A stretch of 9,215 bases of DNA from Bifidobacteriaceae bacterium. GTDB lineage: Bacteria; Actinomycetota; Actinomycetes; Actinomycetales; WQXJ01. Made by a program: the position numbers and the translations under genes. This document shows positions 1 through 7,924 of the stretch, piece after piece. The DNA lies in the NCBI GenBank assembly GCA_031278665.1, contig JAITKC010000302.1:1-9215 (forward strand). Direction: 5' to 3'. The notes beneath the pieces were generated by a model. The model was not told the origin of the DNA. It did no database searches and was given only the letters and a program-made list of their open reading frames with translations. How positions within the stretch are numbered: position 1 is the stretch's first letter; each line of letters opens with the position of its first letter.

Positions 1-2672
1 CCTTCGGACACCGCCCGGCGCCCGCCGCCCGCGTCGGCTACTTCCGCGCCGCCGGGGCCAGCGTCATCGCCGGCCGGCGGCTGACCGTTGACGGCCTCCC
101 GCTCTTCCGACGGCTCGGCCGCCCCGGCCTGTTCGACGTTGCGGGCCAAGGCGATGATGCCGTCGCCGGCATCGGGCTTGGCGAAAACCACGCCCATCGT
201 GTCGCGGCCCTTGGCGGGCACCTCGTCGACGCGGGAGCGCACCACCTTGCCGCCGTGCATGATCACCAGCACCTCGTCGTCCGCGTCGGTGATCAGCGCC
301 CCGACCAGGTCGCCGCGCTGTTCGGCGAGTTTGGCCACTTTGATGCCGAGCCCGCCCCGGCCTTGGACCCGGTACTCGCTGACCGGCGTGCGCTTGGCGA
401 AACCGCCTTCGGTGACCACGAAGACGTCGGCGCCATCGCGCACCACATCCATGGCGAGCAACTCGTCGCCTTGTCTGAAGCGCATCCCGGTGACCCCCGA
501 AGTCGCTCGGCCCATCGGCCGAAGCGCCTCGTCCCAGGCGGTGAACCGGATCGACATGCCTTTGCGGGAGACCAGCAGAAGGTCCATCGAGGAGTCGACC
601 AGCCGGGCGGCGACGACCTCGTCGGAGGCGCCGTCGGCGTCTTCGCGCAAGTTGATGGCGATGATGCCGCCGGTCCGGGCGGAGTCGTATTCGACCAGCG
701 GCGTCTTCTTGACCAAACCCCGTTTGGTCGCCAGCACCAGATGCTCGGCTTGGTTGTAGTCCTTGATGGCCAGCACCTGGGCGATCCGCTCGCCCGGCTG
801 GAAGGCCAGCATGTTGGCGACATGCTGGCCTTTGGCGTCGCGCCCGCCCTCCGGCAGGTCGTAGCCTTTGGCGCGGTAGACCCGGCCGAAGTTGGTGAAG
901 AAAAGCAGCCAGTGGTGGGTGGTGGCGATGAAGAAATGCTCGACCAGGTCGTCCTCGCGCAATTGGGCGCCTTTGACGCCCTTGCCGCCGCGGCGCTGGG
1001 AACGGTACTGGTCGACCCGGGTGCGCTTGGCGTAGCCGCCGCGGGTGATTGTGACCACCACGTCCTCTTCCGGGATCAAGTCCTCGTCGGTGACCTCGCC
1101 CTCGAACGGCAAGATGCGGGTCCGCCGCTCGTCGCCGTATTTGGCGACGATTTCGCCTAATTCGTCGGAGACGATCCGCCGCTGGCGGTCGGGACTGGCC
1201 AAGATGTCCTCGTAGTCGGCGATGCGCAGTTCGATCGCGGCGTGCTCGTCGACGATCTTCTGACGTTCCATGGCCGCCAGGCGGCGCAGTTGGAGCTCCA
1301 AGATGGCGTTGGCCTGGACCTCGTCGACCTCGAGCAGCCCGATCAGGCCCTGCCTTGCCACCTCGACTGAAGCTGAGGCCCTGATTAGGGCGATCACCTG
1401 GTCCAGGGCGTCGAGCGCCTTGAGGTAGCCGCGCAAGATGTGGGCGCGCGCCTCGGCCTCCGCCAGCAGGTAGCGGGTCCGGCGGACCACGACCTCGAGT
1501 TGGTGGGCGGTCCAGTGGCGGACGAACGAGTCGAGTTTGCGGGCTCGCGGCACGCCGTCGACCAGCGCCAGCATATTGGCGCCGAAGGTGTCTTGAAGCT
1601 GGGTCTGCTTGTAGAGGTTGTTCAGCACCACTTTCGGGACGGCGTCGCGTTTGAGCAGAATGACCAGGCGTTGTCCGGTTCGCCCGGAAGACTCGTCGCG
1701 CAGGTCGGCGATACCTTGGATGCGGCCGTCTTTGACCAGTTCGCCGATCCGGGCGGCCAAGCGGTCGGGGTTGACCTGGTAGGGGAGTTCGGTGACCACC
1801 AGGGCGTTGCGCCCGCCGATTTCCTCGACCTCGACCACCGACCGCATGGTGATCGAGCCGCGCCCGGTCCGGTAGGCGTCTTTGATTCCCTTGACGCCCA
1901 AGATCAGCGCCCCGGTCGGGAAGTCCGGCCCCGGGATCCGCTCGATCAGCGCCTCCAGGAGCTCCTCGTGGGAGGCGTCGGGGTGGTCGAGATGCCATTG
2001 CACGCCGGCCGCGACCTCGCGCAGATTGTGCGGCGGAATGTTGGTGGCCATTCCGACCGCGATTCCGGCTGAGCCGTTGACCAGGAGGTTCGGGAAACGC
2101 GCCGGCAGCACCACCGGCTCTTTGGCGCGGCCGTCGTAGTTGTCCTGGAAGTCGACCGTGTCGCGCTCGATGTCGCGGACCAGTTCCATGGCCAGCGGCG
2201 CCATCCGGCATTCGGTGTAACGCGGGGCGGCCGCCCCGTCGTCGCCGGGCGAGCCGAAGTTGCCCTGTCCGTCGACCAGCGGGTAACGCAGCGACCAATC
2301 CTGGACCAACCGCACCAAAGTGTCGTAAATGGCCGAGTCGCCGTGGGGATGGTATTGGCCCATCACCTCGCCGACCACGCGGGTGCATTTGGAGTAGCCG
2401 CGGTCGGGCCGGTAGCCGCCGTCGTACATGGCGTAGACGACGCGCCGGTGAACCGGTTTCATGCCGTCGCGGATATCGGGCAAAGCCCGGCCGACGATGA
2501 CGCTCATCGCGTAGTCCAGATAGGACCGGCGCATTTCGGTTTGCAAGTCGACCGGTTCGATCCGCCCCGCTTCGGGCGCCGGCGGCGCCTGGCCGCCTGG
2601 ATTGTCGGGGCCGGAGTTGTCGGCCGCGGGCGCCGGCGGCGGCGGCGGACCGGTCAGATTGTTTTCAGTCAC
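1..2672 (-). CDS. gyrA: DNA gyrase subunit A (3' end beyond window)
   Basis: GyrA is the breakage-reunion subunit of the cytoplasmic A2B2 gyrase, which introduces negative supercoils using ATP hydrolysed by GyrB. The frame is open for 890 residues without interruption to the window edge, so the stop lies outside. The start is GTG at 2672, preceded by AAGGA about 6 nt upstream; the first ~36 residues are a Pro/Ala/Gly-rich extension before the conserved [11 protein letters not shown]. The quinolone-determining region reads [11 protein letters not shown], with Ser113 and Asp117 equivalent to E. coli Ser83 and Asp87, both the sensitive type. The catalytic Tyr is Tyr152 (RYTE, codon 2217-2219). 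The GyrA box QRRGGKG is at residues 559-565 (978-998). The C-terminal beta-pinwheel has recurring GGYAKRT / RGLVKKT / GGFAKRT / GGKVVRS blades. After about residue 849 a Gly/Ala/Pro/Glu-rich tail runs off the window. Odd residue: Pro150, where Met is almost universal. It follows gyrB by 8 bp and is surely cotranscribed with it. ParC is the alternative family, but the gene pair, GyrA box and position make gyrase certain. Confidence 0.98.
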   Translation of the reverse strand, partial: MTENNLTGPPPPPAPAADNSGPDNPGGQAPPAPEAGRIEPVDLQTEMRRSYLDYAMSVIVGRALPDIRDGMKPVHRRVVYAMYDGGYRPDRGYSKCTRVVGEVMGQYHPHGDSAIYDTLVRLVQDWSLRYPLVDGQGNFGSPGDDGAAAPRYTECRMAPLAMELVRDIERDTVDFQDNYDGRAKEPVVLPARFPNLLVNGSAGIAVGMATNIPPHNLREVAAGVQWHLDHPDASHEELLEALIERIPGPDFPTGALILGVKGIKDAYRTGRGSITMRSVVEVEEIGGRNALVVTELPYQVNPDRLAARIGELVKDGRIQGIADLRDESSGRTGQRLVILLKRDAVPKVVLNNLYKQTQLQDTFGANMLALVDGVPRARKLDSFVRHWTAHQLEVVVRRTRYLLAEAEARAHILRGYLKALDALDQVIALIRASASVEVARQGLIGLLEVDEVQANAILELQLRRLAAMERQKIVDEHAAIELRIADYEDILASPDRQRRIVSDELGEIVAKYGDERRTRILPFEGEVTDEDLIPEEDVVVTITRGGYAKRTRVDQYRSQRRGGKGVKGAQLREDDLVEHFFIATTHHWLLFFTNFGRVYRAKGYDLPEGGRDAKGQHVANMLAFQPGERIAQVLAIKDYNQAEHLVLATKRGLVKKTPLVEYDSARTGGIIAINLREDADGASDEVVAARLVDSSMDLLLVSRKGMSIRFTAWDEALRPMGRATSGVTGMRFRQGDELLAMDVVRDGADVFVVTEGGFAKRTPVSEYRVQGRGGLGIKVAKLAEQRGDLVGALITDADDEVLVIMHGGKVVRSRVDEVPAKGRDTMGVVFAKPDAGDGIIALARNVEQAGAAEPSEEREAVNGQPPAGDDAGPGGAEVADAGGGRRAVSE

Positions 2673-2680
2673 TGGTGTCC

Positions 2681-4690
2681 TTAGATGTCCAGGAAGCGCA
2701 CGTCATGGGCGTTGCGTTGGATGAAGGCCTTGCGGGACTCGACGTCCTCGCCCATCAGAATCGAGAAAGTCTCCTCGACCGCTGCGGCCTCCTCCATGGT
2801 GATTTGGAGCAGGGTCCGCTGGTCTGGGTCCATGGTGGTCTCCCACAACTCTTGGTAGTTCATCTCGCCCAGGCCCTTGTAGCGCTGGATGCCGTTTTCC
2901 TTCGGAATGCGTTTGCCGGACTGAGCCCCGGCGGTCAGCAATTGGTCGCGCTCGCGATCCGAGTAGGCGAATTGGTGTTCGGAGTTAGTCCACTTCAACC
3001 GATAGAGCGGCGGCTGGGCCAGGTAGACGTTGCCGTTTTTGATGAGCGAGGGCATATACCGGTAGAGGAGGGTCAGCAGCAGCGTCTGAATGTGCTTGCC
3101 GTCCACGTCGGCGTCCGCCATCAGGACGATCTTGTGATACCGCAGTTTCGCCAAGTCGAAGTCTTCGCCTATGCCGGTGCCGAAAGCCGTGATCAAAGCC
3201 TGGATCTCGGTGTTCGACAGGGCCCGGTCCAGCCGCGCCTTCTCGACGTTCAGGATCTTCCCCCGGATCGGCAAAATCGCCTGAGTTTCCGGGTTGCGCC
3301 CGCGAATCGCCGAGCCCCCGGCCGAGTCGCCCTCGACTATGAAGATTTCCGAGACGGACGGGTCGCGCGACGAGCAGTCCTTCAGTTTGCCCGGCATTCC
3401 GCCGGATTCCAGCAGCCCTTTGCGCCTGGTCGCCTCACGGGCTTTGCGGGCCGCCAGACGGGCGGCCCCGGCCTGCATGGCTTTGCGGATTATGTCTTTG
3501 GCCTCCGCCGGATGCGAGTCGAGCCAGTCCCCCAGCCGTTCGCCGACCACTTTTTGGACAAAGGTCTTGGCTTCGGTGTTGCCCAGTTTGGTCTTGGTTT
3601 GGCCCTCGAATTGGGGCTCCTTCAATTTGACCGAGATCACCGCCGTCAACCCCTCGCGGACGTCCTCGCCGGTCAGATTGTCGTCTTTGTCCTTGAGCAG
3701 GTTCTTGTCGCGGGCGTAGCGGTTGACCAGCGAGGTCAAGGCGGCGCGGAAACCCTCTTCGTGGGTTCCGCCGTCGGTGGTGTTGATGGTGTTGGCGAAG
3801 GTGTGCACGGCCTCCGAATAGGCGGTCGTCCATTGCATGGCGACCTCGACCGAAATCGACGAATCGGGGGCCTCGGATTCGAAGAAGATCACCTCCGGGT
3901 TGACCGACTCGCTCTTGCGGGCGGCGTTGAAGTGCTCCACGTAGTCGATCAGACCGCGGTCGAACCGGTAGGTCACGGCCCGGACGGTGTCGGCCTCGTC
4001 CGGCCCCTCCTCGCCGGTGTCGTGGCCGGGGCGGCGGTCGGTCAACGAGATCGTCAGGCCCCGGTTGAGGAACGCCATCTGCATGAAGCGCAGCCTGAGC
4101 GTCTCGAAGTCGAAGTCGACCGTCTCGAAGATTTCGGTGTTCGGCCAGAAGGTGATGACCGTCCCGGTCCGCCCGGTCGGCGCCCCGCGTTCGATTTCTC
4201 CCACCGGCGAGCCGTGGTCGAAGGCCATATGCCAGACGAATCCGTCCCGGTAAACCTCCGCCTCCAGGCGCGTCGACAACGCGTTGACCACCGACACGCC
4301 CACCCCGTGCAAACCGCCGGAGACGGTGTAGCCGCCGCCGCCGAATTTGCCGCCCGCGTGCAGAACCGTCAACACCAGTTCGAGGGCCGTTTTCTGTTCG
4401 GCGGTGTGGATGGCGACCGGGATGCCGCGGCCGTTGTCCTCGACTCGCAGCGCGCCATCGGGCATGATCGCCACCTCGATGCGGGTCGCGAAACCGGCCA
4501 GGGCCTCGTCCACGGAATTGTCCACCACCTCGTAAACCAGGTGGTGAAGGCCGCGTTCGCCGGTTGAGCCGATGTACATGCCCGGCCGTTTGCGGACCGC
4601 GTCGAGCCCCTCTAAGACGGTGATGTCGTCGGCGTCGTAATGGACTTCTTCTGGTCGTCCGGAGATCGCCTGGTCAGGCAGACTGGGCAC
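2681..4690 (-). CDS. gyrB: DNA gyrase subunit B
   Basis: ATPase subunit of gyrase, 669 aa, a normal length for actinobacterial GyrB. The start is GTG at 4690 with only a weak upstream purine stretch (GAAAG). The N-terminal GHKL ATPase has Glu54 and Asn58 in [18 protein letters not shown] at 85-91 and the lid GGLHGVGVS at 125-133. The transducer domain carries QTKTKLGN near 364-371, with the ATP-contacting Lys. The TOPRIM domain has EGDSAGG (453-459), PIRGK (474-478) and the metal-binding DADVD (526-530). QRYKGLGEM (602-610) and the C-terminal VRFLDI complete the GyrA-binding tail. The linker after about residue 220 is shorter than in mycobacterial GyrB as I recall it. Odd residue: Ile462 directly after GGSA, where Lys is usual. 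ParE is excluded by the actinobacterial gyrase signatures and the downstream gyrA. A 169-bp upstream gap with inverted repeats suggests its own promoter or leader control. Confidence 0.98.
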   Translation of the reverse strand: MPSLPDQAISGRPEEVHYDADDITVLEGLDAVRKRPGMYIGSTGERGLHHLVYEVVDNSVDEALAGFATRIEVAIMPDGALRVEDNGRGIPVAIHTAEQKTALELVLTVLHAGGKFGGGGYTVSGGLHGVGVSVVNALSTRLEAEVYRDGFVWHMAFDHGSPVGEIERGAPTGRTGTVITFWPNTEIFETVDFDFETLRLRFMQMAFLNRGLTISLTDRRPGHDTGEEGPDEADTVRAVTYRFDRGLIDYVEHFNAARKSESVNPEVIFFESEAPDSSISVEVAMQWTTAYSEAVHTFANTINTTDGGTHEEGFRAALTSLVNRYARDKNLLKDKDDNLTGEDVREGLTAVISVKLKEPQFEGQTKTKLGNTEAKTFVQKVVGERLGDWLDSHPAEAKDIIRKAMQAGAARLAARKAREATRRKGLLESGGMPGKLKDCSSRDPSVSEIFIVEGDSAGGSAIRGRNPETQAILPIRGKILNVEKARLDRALSNTEIQALITAFGTGIGEDFDLAKLRYHKIVLMADADVDGKHIQTLLLTLLYRYMPSLIKNGNVYLAQPPLYRLKWTNSEHQFAYSDRERDQLLTAGAQSGKRIPKENGIQRYKGLGEMNYQELWETTMDPDQRTLLQITMEEAAAVEETFSILMGEDVESRKAFIQRNAHDVRFLDI

Positions 4691-4859
4691 GTGTTCAGCT
4701 TTCTGTCGGCAGTCGGATCGGCCCCTCGCAGTCGAGAAACTAGCTTCCGGGCGTGCGGACCCGGAATGTGTACAGGGGTAGCCGACAGCTAGTTTAGCGC
4801 CTCACAAGCCGATTTCGCGGCTTTAGCCGGTTCCGGTCGCGTTGGGCTGAACGGACCGG
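4691..4859 (-). other. dciA-gyrB intergenic region, gyrB leader
   Basis: This 169-bp gap has no credible gene. It is the only long gap inside the recF-gyrA run, so it is where a gyrB promoter is expected. A TAAACT hexamer (minus strand, 4796-4791) fits the TANNNT form of an actinobacterial -10 box, but I see no convincing -35 at 16-18 bp (sequence there is about GCGAAA). If it is real, the 5' untranslated leader would be roughly 95 nt and would include the nested inverted repeat reported separately. Supercoiling-sensitive gyrase promoters are known in actinobacteria; nothing here proves that mode. Confidence 0.4.
4737..4795 (-). repeat. Nested inverted repeat in gyrB leader
   Basis: The outer arms are perfect 9-bp inverted repeats, AAACTAGCT (4737-4745) and AGCTAGTTT (4787-4795). 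They are separated by 41 bp. Inside lies a perfect 7-bp hairpin, TTCCGGG (4745-4751) and CCCGGAA (4760-4766), with an 8-nt loop. The inner stem has no run of T after it on the minus strand, so it is a poor intrinsic terminator. It could be an operator, an mRNA leader fold, or a weak attenuator between dciA and gyrB. The outer right arm overlaps the candidate -10 hexamer. The repeats are directly seen; the role is inference. Confidence 0.5.
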
Positions 4860-5366
4860 TCAGACTCTGAAACGCCGGCGGCGGCGCGCCTCCGGCCCGA
4901 GCACCTCGATAGACGACACCAGGCCGGCGCCGACCCGTTTGTCGATAGCCGCCCGCAGTTGCGGCGCCAGAAGCCTGATTTCGGCCGCCCACGGCGATGA
5001 GTCGGCTTTGACGGTCAGTTTTCCGTCTTCGAGACCGACGATTTCGCAGTGCGCCGAGACCTGGGGTCCGACGATGCCGGCCCAGTCGGCCACCAGTTCG
5101 CCGGCGGCGGCGTTGCCCTGCCAGCCTTCGATGGCGATCAGCTCGTCGACCAACTCGCCGACCGGTTTCGGGTCGCGCCCGTCCGACCAGCGCCCGGCCG
5201 GGCGACTCGGCCTGAATCTGGTCGACCCGCGCATGATCCGAGCCAACGCCGCCTTGTCCGCCCGCGAATCGGCCGCCTGGCGCCCGGCGGCCGCCGGATC
5301 ACAGGCCGGCCCCGGTCCGGCTTCGCCAGTTTCGCCGTCCGGCCACAACTGGGATTGTTCAACCAT
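4860..5366 (-). CDS. dciA: DciA-type helicase loader/operator (DUF721)
   Basis: 168-aa DUF721 (PF05258) protein, positionally equivalent to Rv0004 of M. tuberculosis. DciA-family proteins bind the replicative helicase DnaB and support its loading in bacteria that lack DnaC/DnaI. Visible features: an Ala-rich helix near residues 35-45 (ADKAALARI), a basic linker (46-64), RDPKPVGELVDELIAIEGWQ (64-83), then the conserved core W95-AGIVG, DGKLTV (114-119) and SSPWAAEIRLL (123-133). The protein ends in an Arg-rich tail (RRRRRFRV). The ATG at 5366 overlaps the recF stop by 8 bp (ATGGTTGA), implying translational coupling; AGG about 10 nt upstream may act as Shine-Dalgarno. A later Met at residue 45 would remove the Ala-rich helix common in this family. 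The name is by family and synteny; loader function is inferred. Confidence 0.88.
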   Translation of the reverse strand: MVEQSQLWPDGETGEAGPGPACDPAAAGRQAADSRADKAALARIMRGSTRFRPSRPAGRWSDGRDPKPVGELVDELIAIEGWQGNAAAGELVADWAGIVGPQVSAHCEIVGLEDGKLTVKADSSPWAAEIRLLAPQLRAAIDKRVGAGLVSSIEVLGPEARRRRRFRV

Positions 5367-6480
5367 CGGCCGACACCTGCCCGCCTTCGACGGCGAACCA
5401 CCGGTCGGTCAGCCCCTCGGGCACGTCGGCCCTGACCGCGGCGGTCACCAAGACCTGTTCGACTCCGGCCACCAGGCCGGTTAGCGCCGCCCGGCGGCCG
5501 GCGTCGAGTTCGGCGAACACGTCGTCCAGGATCAGCACCGGGTCGTCGTCCATTTCCGCCCGGATGACCTCAAACGAACCCAAGCGCAAGGCCAAGGCGA
5601 GCGACCACGATTCGCCGTGCGAGGCGTAGCCGCGGGCCGGCAGGCCGTCGAGGCCAATCTCCAAATCTTCGCGCTGCGGGCCGTTCAGCGACAGGCCGCG
5701 CTCCAATTCCTTGGCCCGCCCGTCCGCCATCGCCGCCAACAGTTTGCGCTCGACGTCGGCGACGGCATCGTGCTCCGTGGCCGCAACCGTCGAACGATAG
5801 TCCAATTCGACCTCGCCGCCGCCGGCCAGTCGCCCATATAGTTCCGCCACCCGGGGGCGCAGTTTGGCCGTCAAAGCCAGCCGTTGGGCGATAATCGCCG
5901 CGCCGAGGGCCGCCGCCGGGGCGTCCCAAACTTCCAGGCCGACGATGCCGCCGGCGAGCCTTTCGCCGCTCAGCCCGGCCAAGCTTTTCAGCAGCGCCGA
6001 TCGCTGGCGGATGACTTTGTCGTAATCGGCCAGCACACCGGCCATCGACGGCCGCAGTTGGATCGCCAACTCGTCTAGGAAGCGCCGGCGGATCTCCGGC
6101 GGCCCCTTGGCCAGCGCCAAATCCTCCGGCACAAATGCCACCGCCCTGGTCACTCCGAGCAGTTCGGACGGTTTGACTTTGGCGCGGCCGATCAAGGCCT
6201 GATTGGCCTTTCCCGGCACGACTTCCAAACTCACCGTGGCCACCCGCTCGCCCCTGGCCAGACGCGCCCGGATCACCGCTTTGCCGGCCCCTTGGCGGAC
6301 TAACGCCTGGTCGGTGGCGGTGCGATGGGATGACAGGGTGGCCAGGTAGGCGACGGCTTCGACCAGGTTAGTTTTACCTTGGCCGTTCGGCCCGACGAAG
6401 GCGGTGACACCCGGTTGAAGGCTGACCACCGTGTCGCGATGGGACCTGAAGTCGGTCAGCGCCAGGTCCGTCAGGTGCAC
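5359..6480 (-). CDS. recF: DNA replication and repair protein RecF
   Basis: 373-aa SMC/ABC-type ATPase that binds gapped DNA and, with RecO and RecR, helps load RecA at single-strand gaps and stalled forks. Walker A is GPNGQGKTN at residues 30-38. The RecF segment NGPQREDL is at 266-273. The ABC signature SHGESWSLALAL is at 287-298, the actinobacterial variant. Walker B with D-loop, LILDDVFAELD, is at 316-326. Length and domain order (ATPase lobe I, coiled helical lobe II around 130-260, ATPase lobe I return) are normal. The start is GTG at 6480, immediately before the conserved MHLTDLALTDFRS; GGTAGG about 10 nt upstream is a plausible ribosome site. It lies 62 bp after dnaN and overlaps dciA by 8 bp, so it is probably in the dnaN transcript. 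Confidence 0.97.
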   Translation of the reverse strand: MHLTDLALTDFRSHRDTVVSLQPGVTAFVGPNGQGKTNLVEAVAYLATLSSHRTATDQALVRQGAGKAVIRARLARGERVATVSLEVVPGKANQALIGRAKVKPSELLGVTRAVAFVPEDLALAKGPPEIRRRFLDELAIQLRPSMAGVLADYDKVIRQRSALLKSLAGLSGERLAGGIVGLEVWDAPAAALGAAIIAQRLALTAKLRPRVAELYGRLAGGGEVELDYRSTVAATEHDAVADVERKLLAAMADGRAKELERGLSLNGPQREDLEIGLDGLPARGYASHGESWSLALALRLGSFEVIRAEMDDDPVLILDDVFAELDAGRRAALTGLVAGVEQVLVTAAVRADVPEGLTDRWFAVEGGQVSADG

Positions 6481-6499
6481 CCGCCCAGCCTACCGATCA

Positions 6500-6515
6500 C
6501 CGCCCGGCCGGGCGG
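6500..6515. repeat. 16-bp perfect GC palindrome in dnaN-recF gap
   Basis: CCGCCCGGCCGGGCGG is a perfect palindrome with no spacer, centred between 6507 and 6508. It lies about 20 nt upstream of the recF GTG and just before its putative ribosome site. In RNA it could form a hairpin only by opening the central bases into a loop. It has no following T run, so it is not an intrinsic terminator. A role in tuning recF translation or in protein binding is possible; in a GC-rich genome, chance cannot be excluded. Confidence 0.5.
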
Positions 6516-6524
6516 GTCAACCAA

Positions 6525-6558
6525 ATCAGACGGCCAACCGGATCAGACCGTGAACCGG
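6525..6558 (-). repeat. 17-bp imperfect tandem repeat over dnaN stop
   Basis: Read on the minus strand, ATCCGGTTCACGGTCTG (6558-6542) is followed directly by ATCCGGTTGGCCGTCTG (6541-6525). They agree at 14 of 17 positions. The first copy contains the last dnaN codons and most of the stop (RFTV-stop). The second, in the same register plus the following A, would read RLAV-stop. A third, poorer copy (about 10 of 17) may follow. This looks like a small duplication of the dnaN 3' end, now non-coding. Confidence 0.6.
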
Positions 6559-7670
6559 ATCGGCACCAGCAGGTACTTGTAGTCCGACAACAGCCGGCCG
6601 TCCGCGTAACCCTGAAATAACACCGGCTTATTCGGCCCGTTCATCAACATTTTGACTTCCGGCGAGCCAATCACCGACAGCCCTTCAAGCAGGAAATGCG
6701 GATTGAAGGCGACTGTGATGGGGCTGGTCACCTGGGCCTCGAGGACTTCCGACGCCTGGGCGTTGTCGCCTGCCCCGGCGTTCAGGACGGCTTCGTGTTC
6801 GCCGAAGGCGATTTGCACCGGGGTGTTGCGGTCGGCCACCAGCGAAACCCGGCGGACCGCCTCGACCAACGCCTGGACCGAGAGCACGGCCGAAACCTCG
6901 AAGGATTCCGGGAACAGTTTGCGGACCTGCGGGTAGTCGCCGTCTATCAGCAACGAGGTAGTTTCCCGGCCGGCCGCCGAGAAACCGATTATGTCGGCTA
7001 TGCCGGGGGCGGTCAGCGAGACCTCGACTTGTTCGGTGTGTCCGAACGCCTTCGCCACGTCGACCAGTGTGCGGGCTCTGACCAGGGCCACCCGTGAGAC
7101 GTCGGGGGAAGTCGGCTTCCAGGTCAGTTCTTTGATGGCCAACCTGTAGCGGTCGGTCGCCAGGAAGGTCAGATTCTCGCCTTCTATTTCGACGCGCACG
7201 CCGGTCAGCAACGGCAGCGTCTCGTCGCGAGTGGCGGCCACCGCCACCTGGCCGACGGCCGAGGCGAAGCTGCCGGCGTCGATGGCGCCCACGGCCGAGG
7301 GCAGGATCGGCAAGGCCGGGTAGTCGTCGAGGGTCATAGTCGGCAAAGTGAAAGTCGACGACCCGCAGGTCACAATCGCCCTCGGCCCGTCGAGTTGGAC
7401 GGTCACCGGCTTGGCCGGCAGCAGTTTGGCGATCTCTGCCAGTAAGCGGCCCGACACCAGGATCTCGCCTGTCTCGGTCACATCGGCCGCGAAGTCGACT
7501 TTGGCCGAAACCTCGTAGTCGAATGTGGCCAGCGTGACGCGGCCGCCGTCATCGGTCGCCGCCTTCACCCGCACGCCGCTGAGCACCGGGCTCGGCGGGC
7601 GGGCCGGCAAAGCCCGGGCCACCCAACCGACCGCGTCCGCCAATATGTCTCTGTCGACCATGAACTTCAT
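6543..7670 (-). CDS. dnaN: DNA polymerase III beta subunit (sliding clamp)
   Basis: 375-aa clamp that closes as a head-to-tail dimer around DNA. It tethers DNA polymerase III and many repair enzymes through a pocket between its second and third domains. The three clamp domains are visible at about 1-120, 127-245 and 247-375. Landmarks are the N-terminal MKFMVDRDILADAVGWVARALP, LPLLTGVRVE and TDRYRLA in domain 2, and the C-terminal YLLVPIRFTV (compare YVVMPMRL in E. coli). ATG at 7670 is chosen over the in-frame ATG three codons later because GGAGG sits 7 nt upstream of the first. It follows oriC, the usual actinobacterial arrangement, and is likely transcribed from within the origin region. 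A 17-bp tandem repeat spans its stop codon. Confidence 0.98.
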   Translation of the reverse strand: MKFMVDRDILADAVGWVARALPARPPSPVLSGVRVKAATDDGGRVTLATFDYEVSAKVDFAADVTETGEILVSGRLLAEIAKLLPAKPVTVQLDGPRAIVTCGSSTFTLPTMTLDDYPALPILPSAVGAIDAGSFASAVGQVAVAATRDETLPLLTGVRVEIEGENLTFLATDRYRLAIKELTWKPTSPDVSRVALVRARTLVDVAKAFGHTEQVEVSLTAPGIADIIGFSAAGRETTSLLIDGDYPQVRKLFPESFEVSAVLSVQALVEAVRRVSLVADRNTPVQIAFGEHEAVLNAGAGDNAQASEVLEAQVTSPITVAFNPHFLLEGLSVIGSPEVKMLMNGPNKPVLFQGYADGRLLSDYKYLLVPIRFTV

Positions 7671-7674
7671 GGCA

Positions 7675-7682
7675 TTTCCTCC
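7675..7682 (-). promoter_or_regulatory. dnaN ribosome binding site
   Basis: GGAGGAAA on the minus strand is a near-ideal Shine-Dalgarno, with GGAGG ending 7 nt before the ATG at 7670. It is the strongest ribosome site in the window and settles the dnaN start against the Met at residue 4. Confidence 0.9.
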
Positions 7683-7754
7683 GAATCGTTACTGTTCCAG
7701 TCCAACCTTACGCCGAGAACAAATCGGTCCGGCTCGCCGGCACGCCTATGTGGG

Positions 7755-7763
7755 CTATCCACA
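7755..7763 (+). promoter_or_regulatory. DnaA box (dnaN-side)
   Basis: CTATCCACA matches TTATCCACA at 8 of 9 positions. Together with TGTGG at 7749-7753 it forms an inverted TGTGG/CCACA pair around 5 bp. It lies on the far side of the AT-rich stretch from the other boxes and about 85-92 bp upstream of the dnaN start, so DnaA bound here could also repress dnaN. Confidence 0.65.
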
Positions 7764-7774
7764 GCTTTCCTAGT

Positions 7775-7798
7775 TAGAACAAGCAATAGTAGTAGTAA
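7775..7798 (+). promoter_or_regulatory. DnaA-trio-like unwinding element
   Basis: The core TAGTAGTAGTAA (7787-7798) consists of four triplets of the form (T/A)A(G/A). The four preceding triplets in the same register, from 7775, also all have A at the centre. The run is followed by GGGC (7799-7802) and a DnaA box (7803-7811). This is the order described for the Bacillus subtilis basal unwinding system, in which DnaA loads from double-strand boxes onto single-strand trios. The sequence order is seen; the function is inferred from that precedent. Confidence 0.65.
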
Positions 7799-7802
7799 GG
7801 GC

Positions 7803-7886
7803 TGTGGATTGTGTGGGCGACGGGCCGATGTCCTGGTCAGGGTCGGCGCCAAGCTGTGGATCAGTCGGTGGACGGCCGGTGGACAA
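7803..7886 (-). promoter_or_regulatory. Minus-oriented DnaA box group
   Basis: Three minus-strand 9-mers: CAATCCACA (7811-7803, 7 of 9), TGATCCACA (7863-7855, 8 of 9) and TTGTCCACC (7886-7878, 8 of 9 to the TTGTCCACA form). The direct repeat CGGTGGAC occurs at 7866-7873 and 7877-7884, 11 bp apart; its second copy overlaps the last box. The first box abuts the GGGC patch and the DnaA-trio-like run. Confidence 0.6.
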
Positions 7887-7924
7887 GCCGGGCGGGCGGT
7901 GAATCGGCGCGCGGGCGGCCAAAC

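Noticed and set aside
255..1160. 301-codon open frame antisense to gyrA
   Set aside because: Antisense shadow caused by high GC; rich in Val/Gly/Asp/His with no family signature.
64..2388. Long open frame (774 codons) on the minus strand inside gyrA
   Set aside because: It is an Arg/Gly/Pro-rich out-of-frame reading of gyrA. The correct gyrA frame is open from 2672 to the edge and carries all family motifs. An automatic caller could be misled by its length.
2675..4567. 630-codon open frame antisense to gyrB
   Set aside because: It mirrors gyrB codon for codon on the opposite strand, a common effect of G/C-rich third positions. It has no recognisable domain and no ribosome site.
4796..4831. 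CGGCT/AGCCG hairpins downstream of dciA as a terminator
   Set aside because: Stems of only 5 bp in GC-rich DNA, with no T run following on the minus strand.
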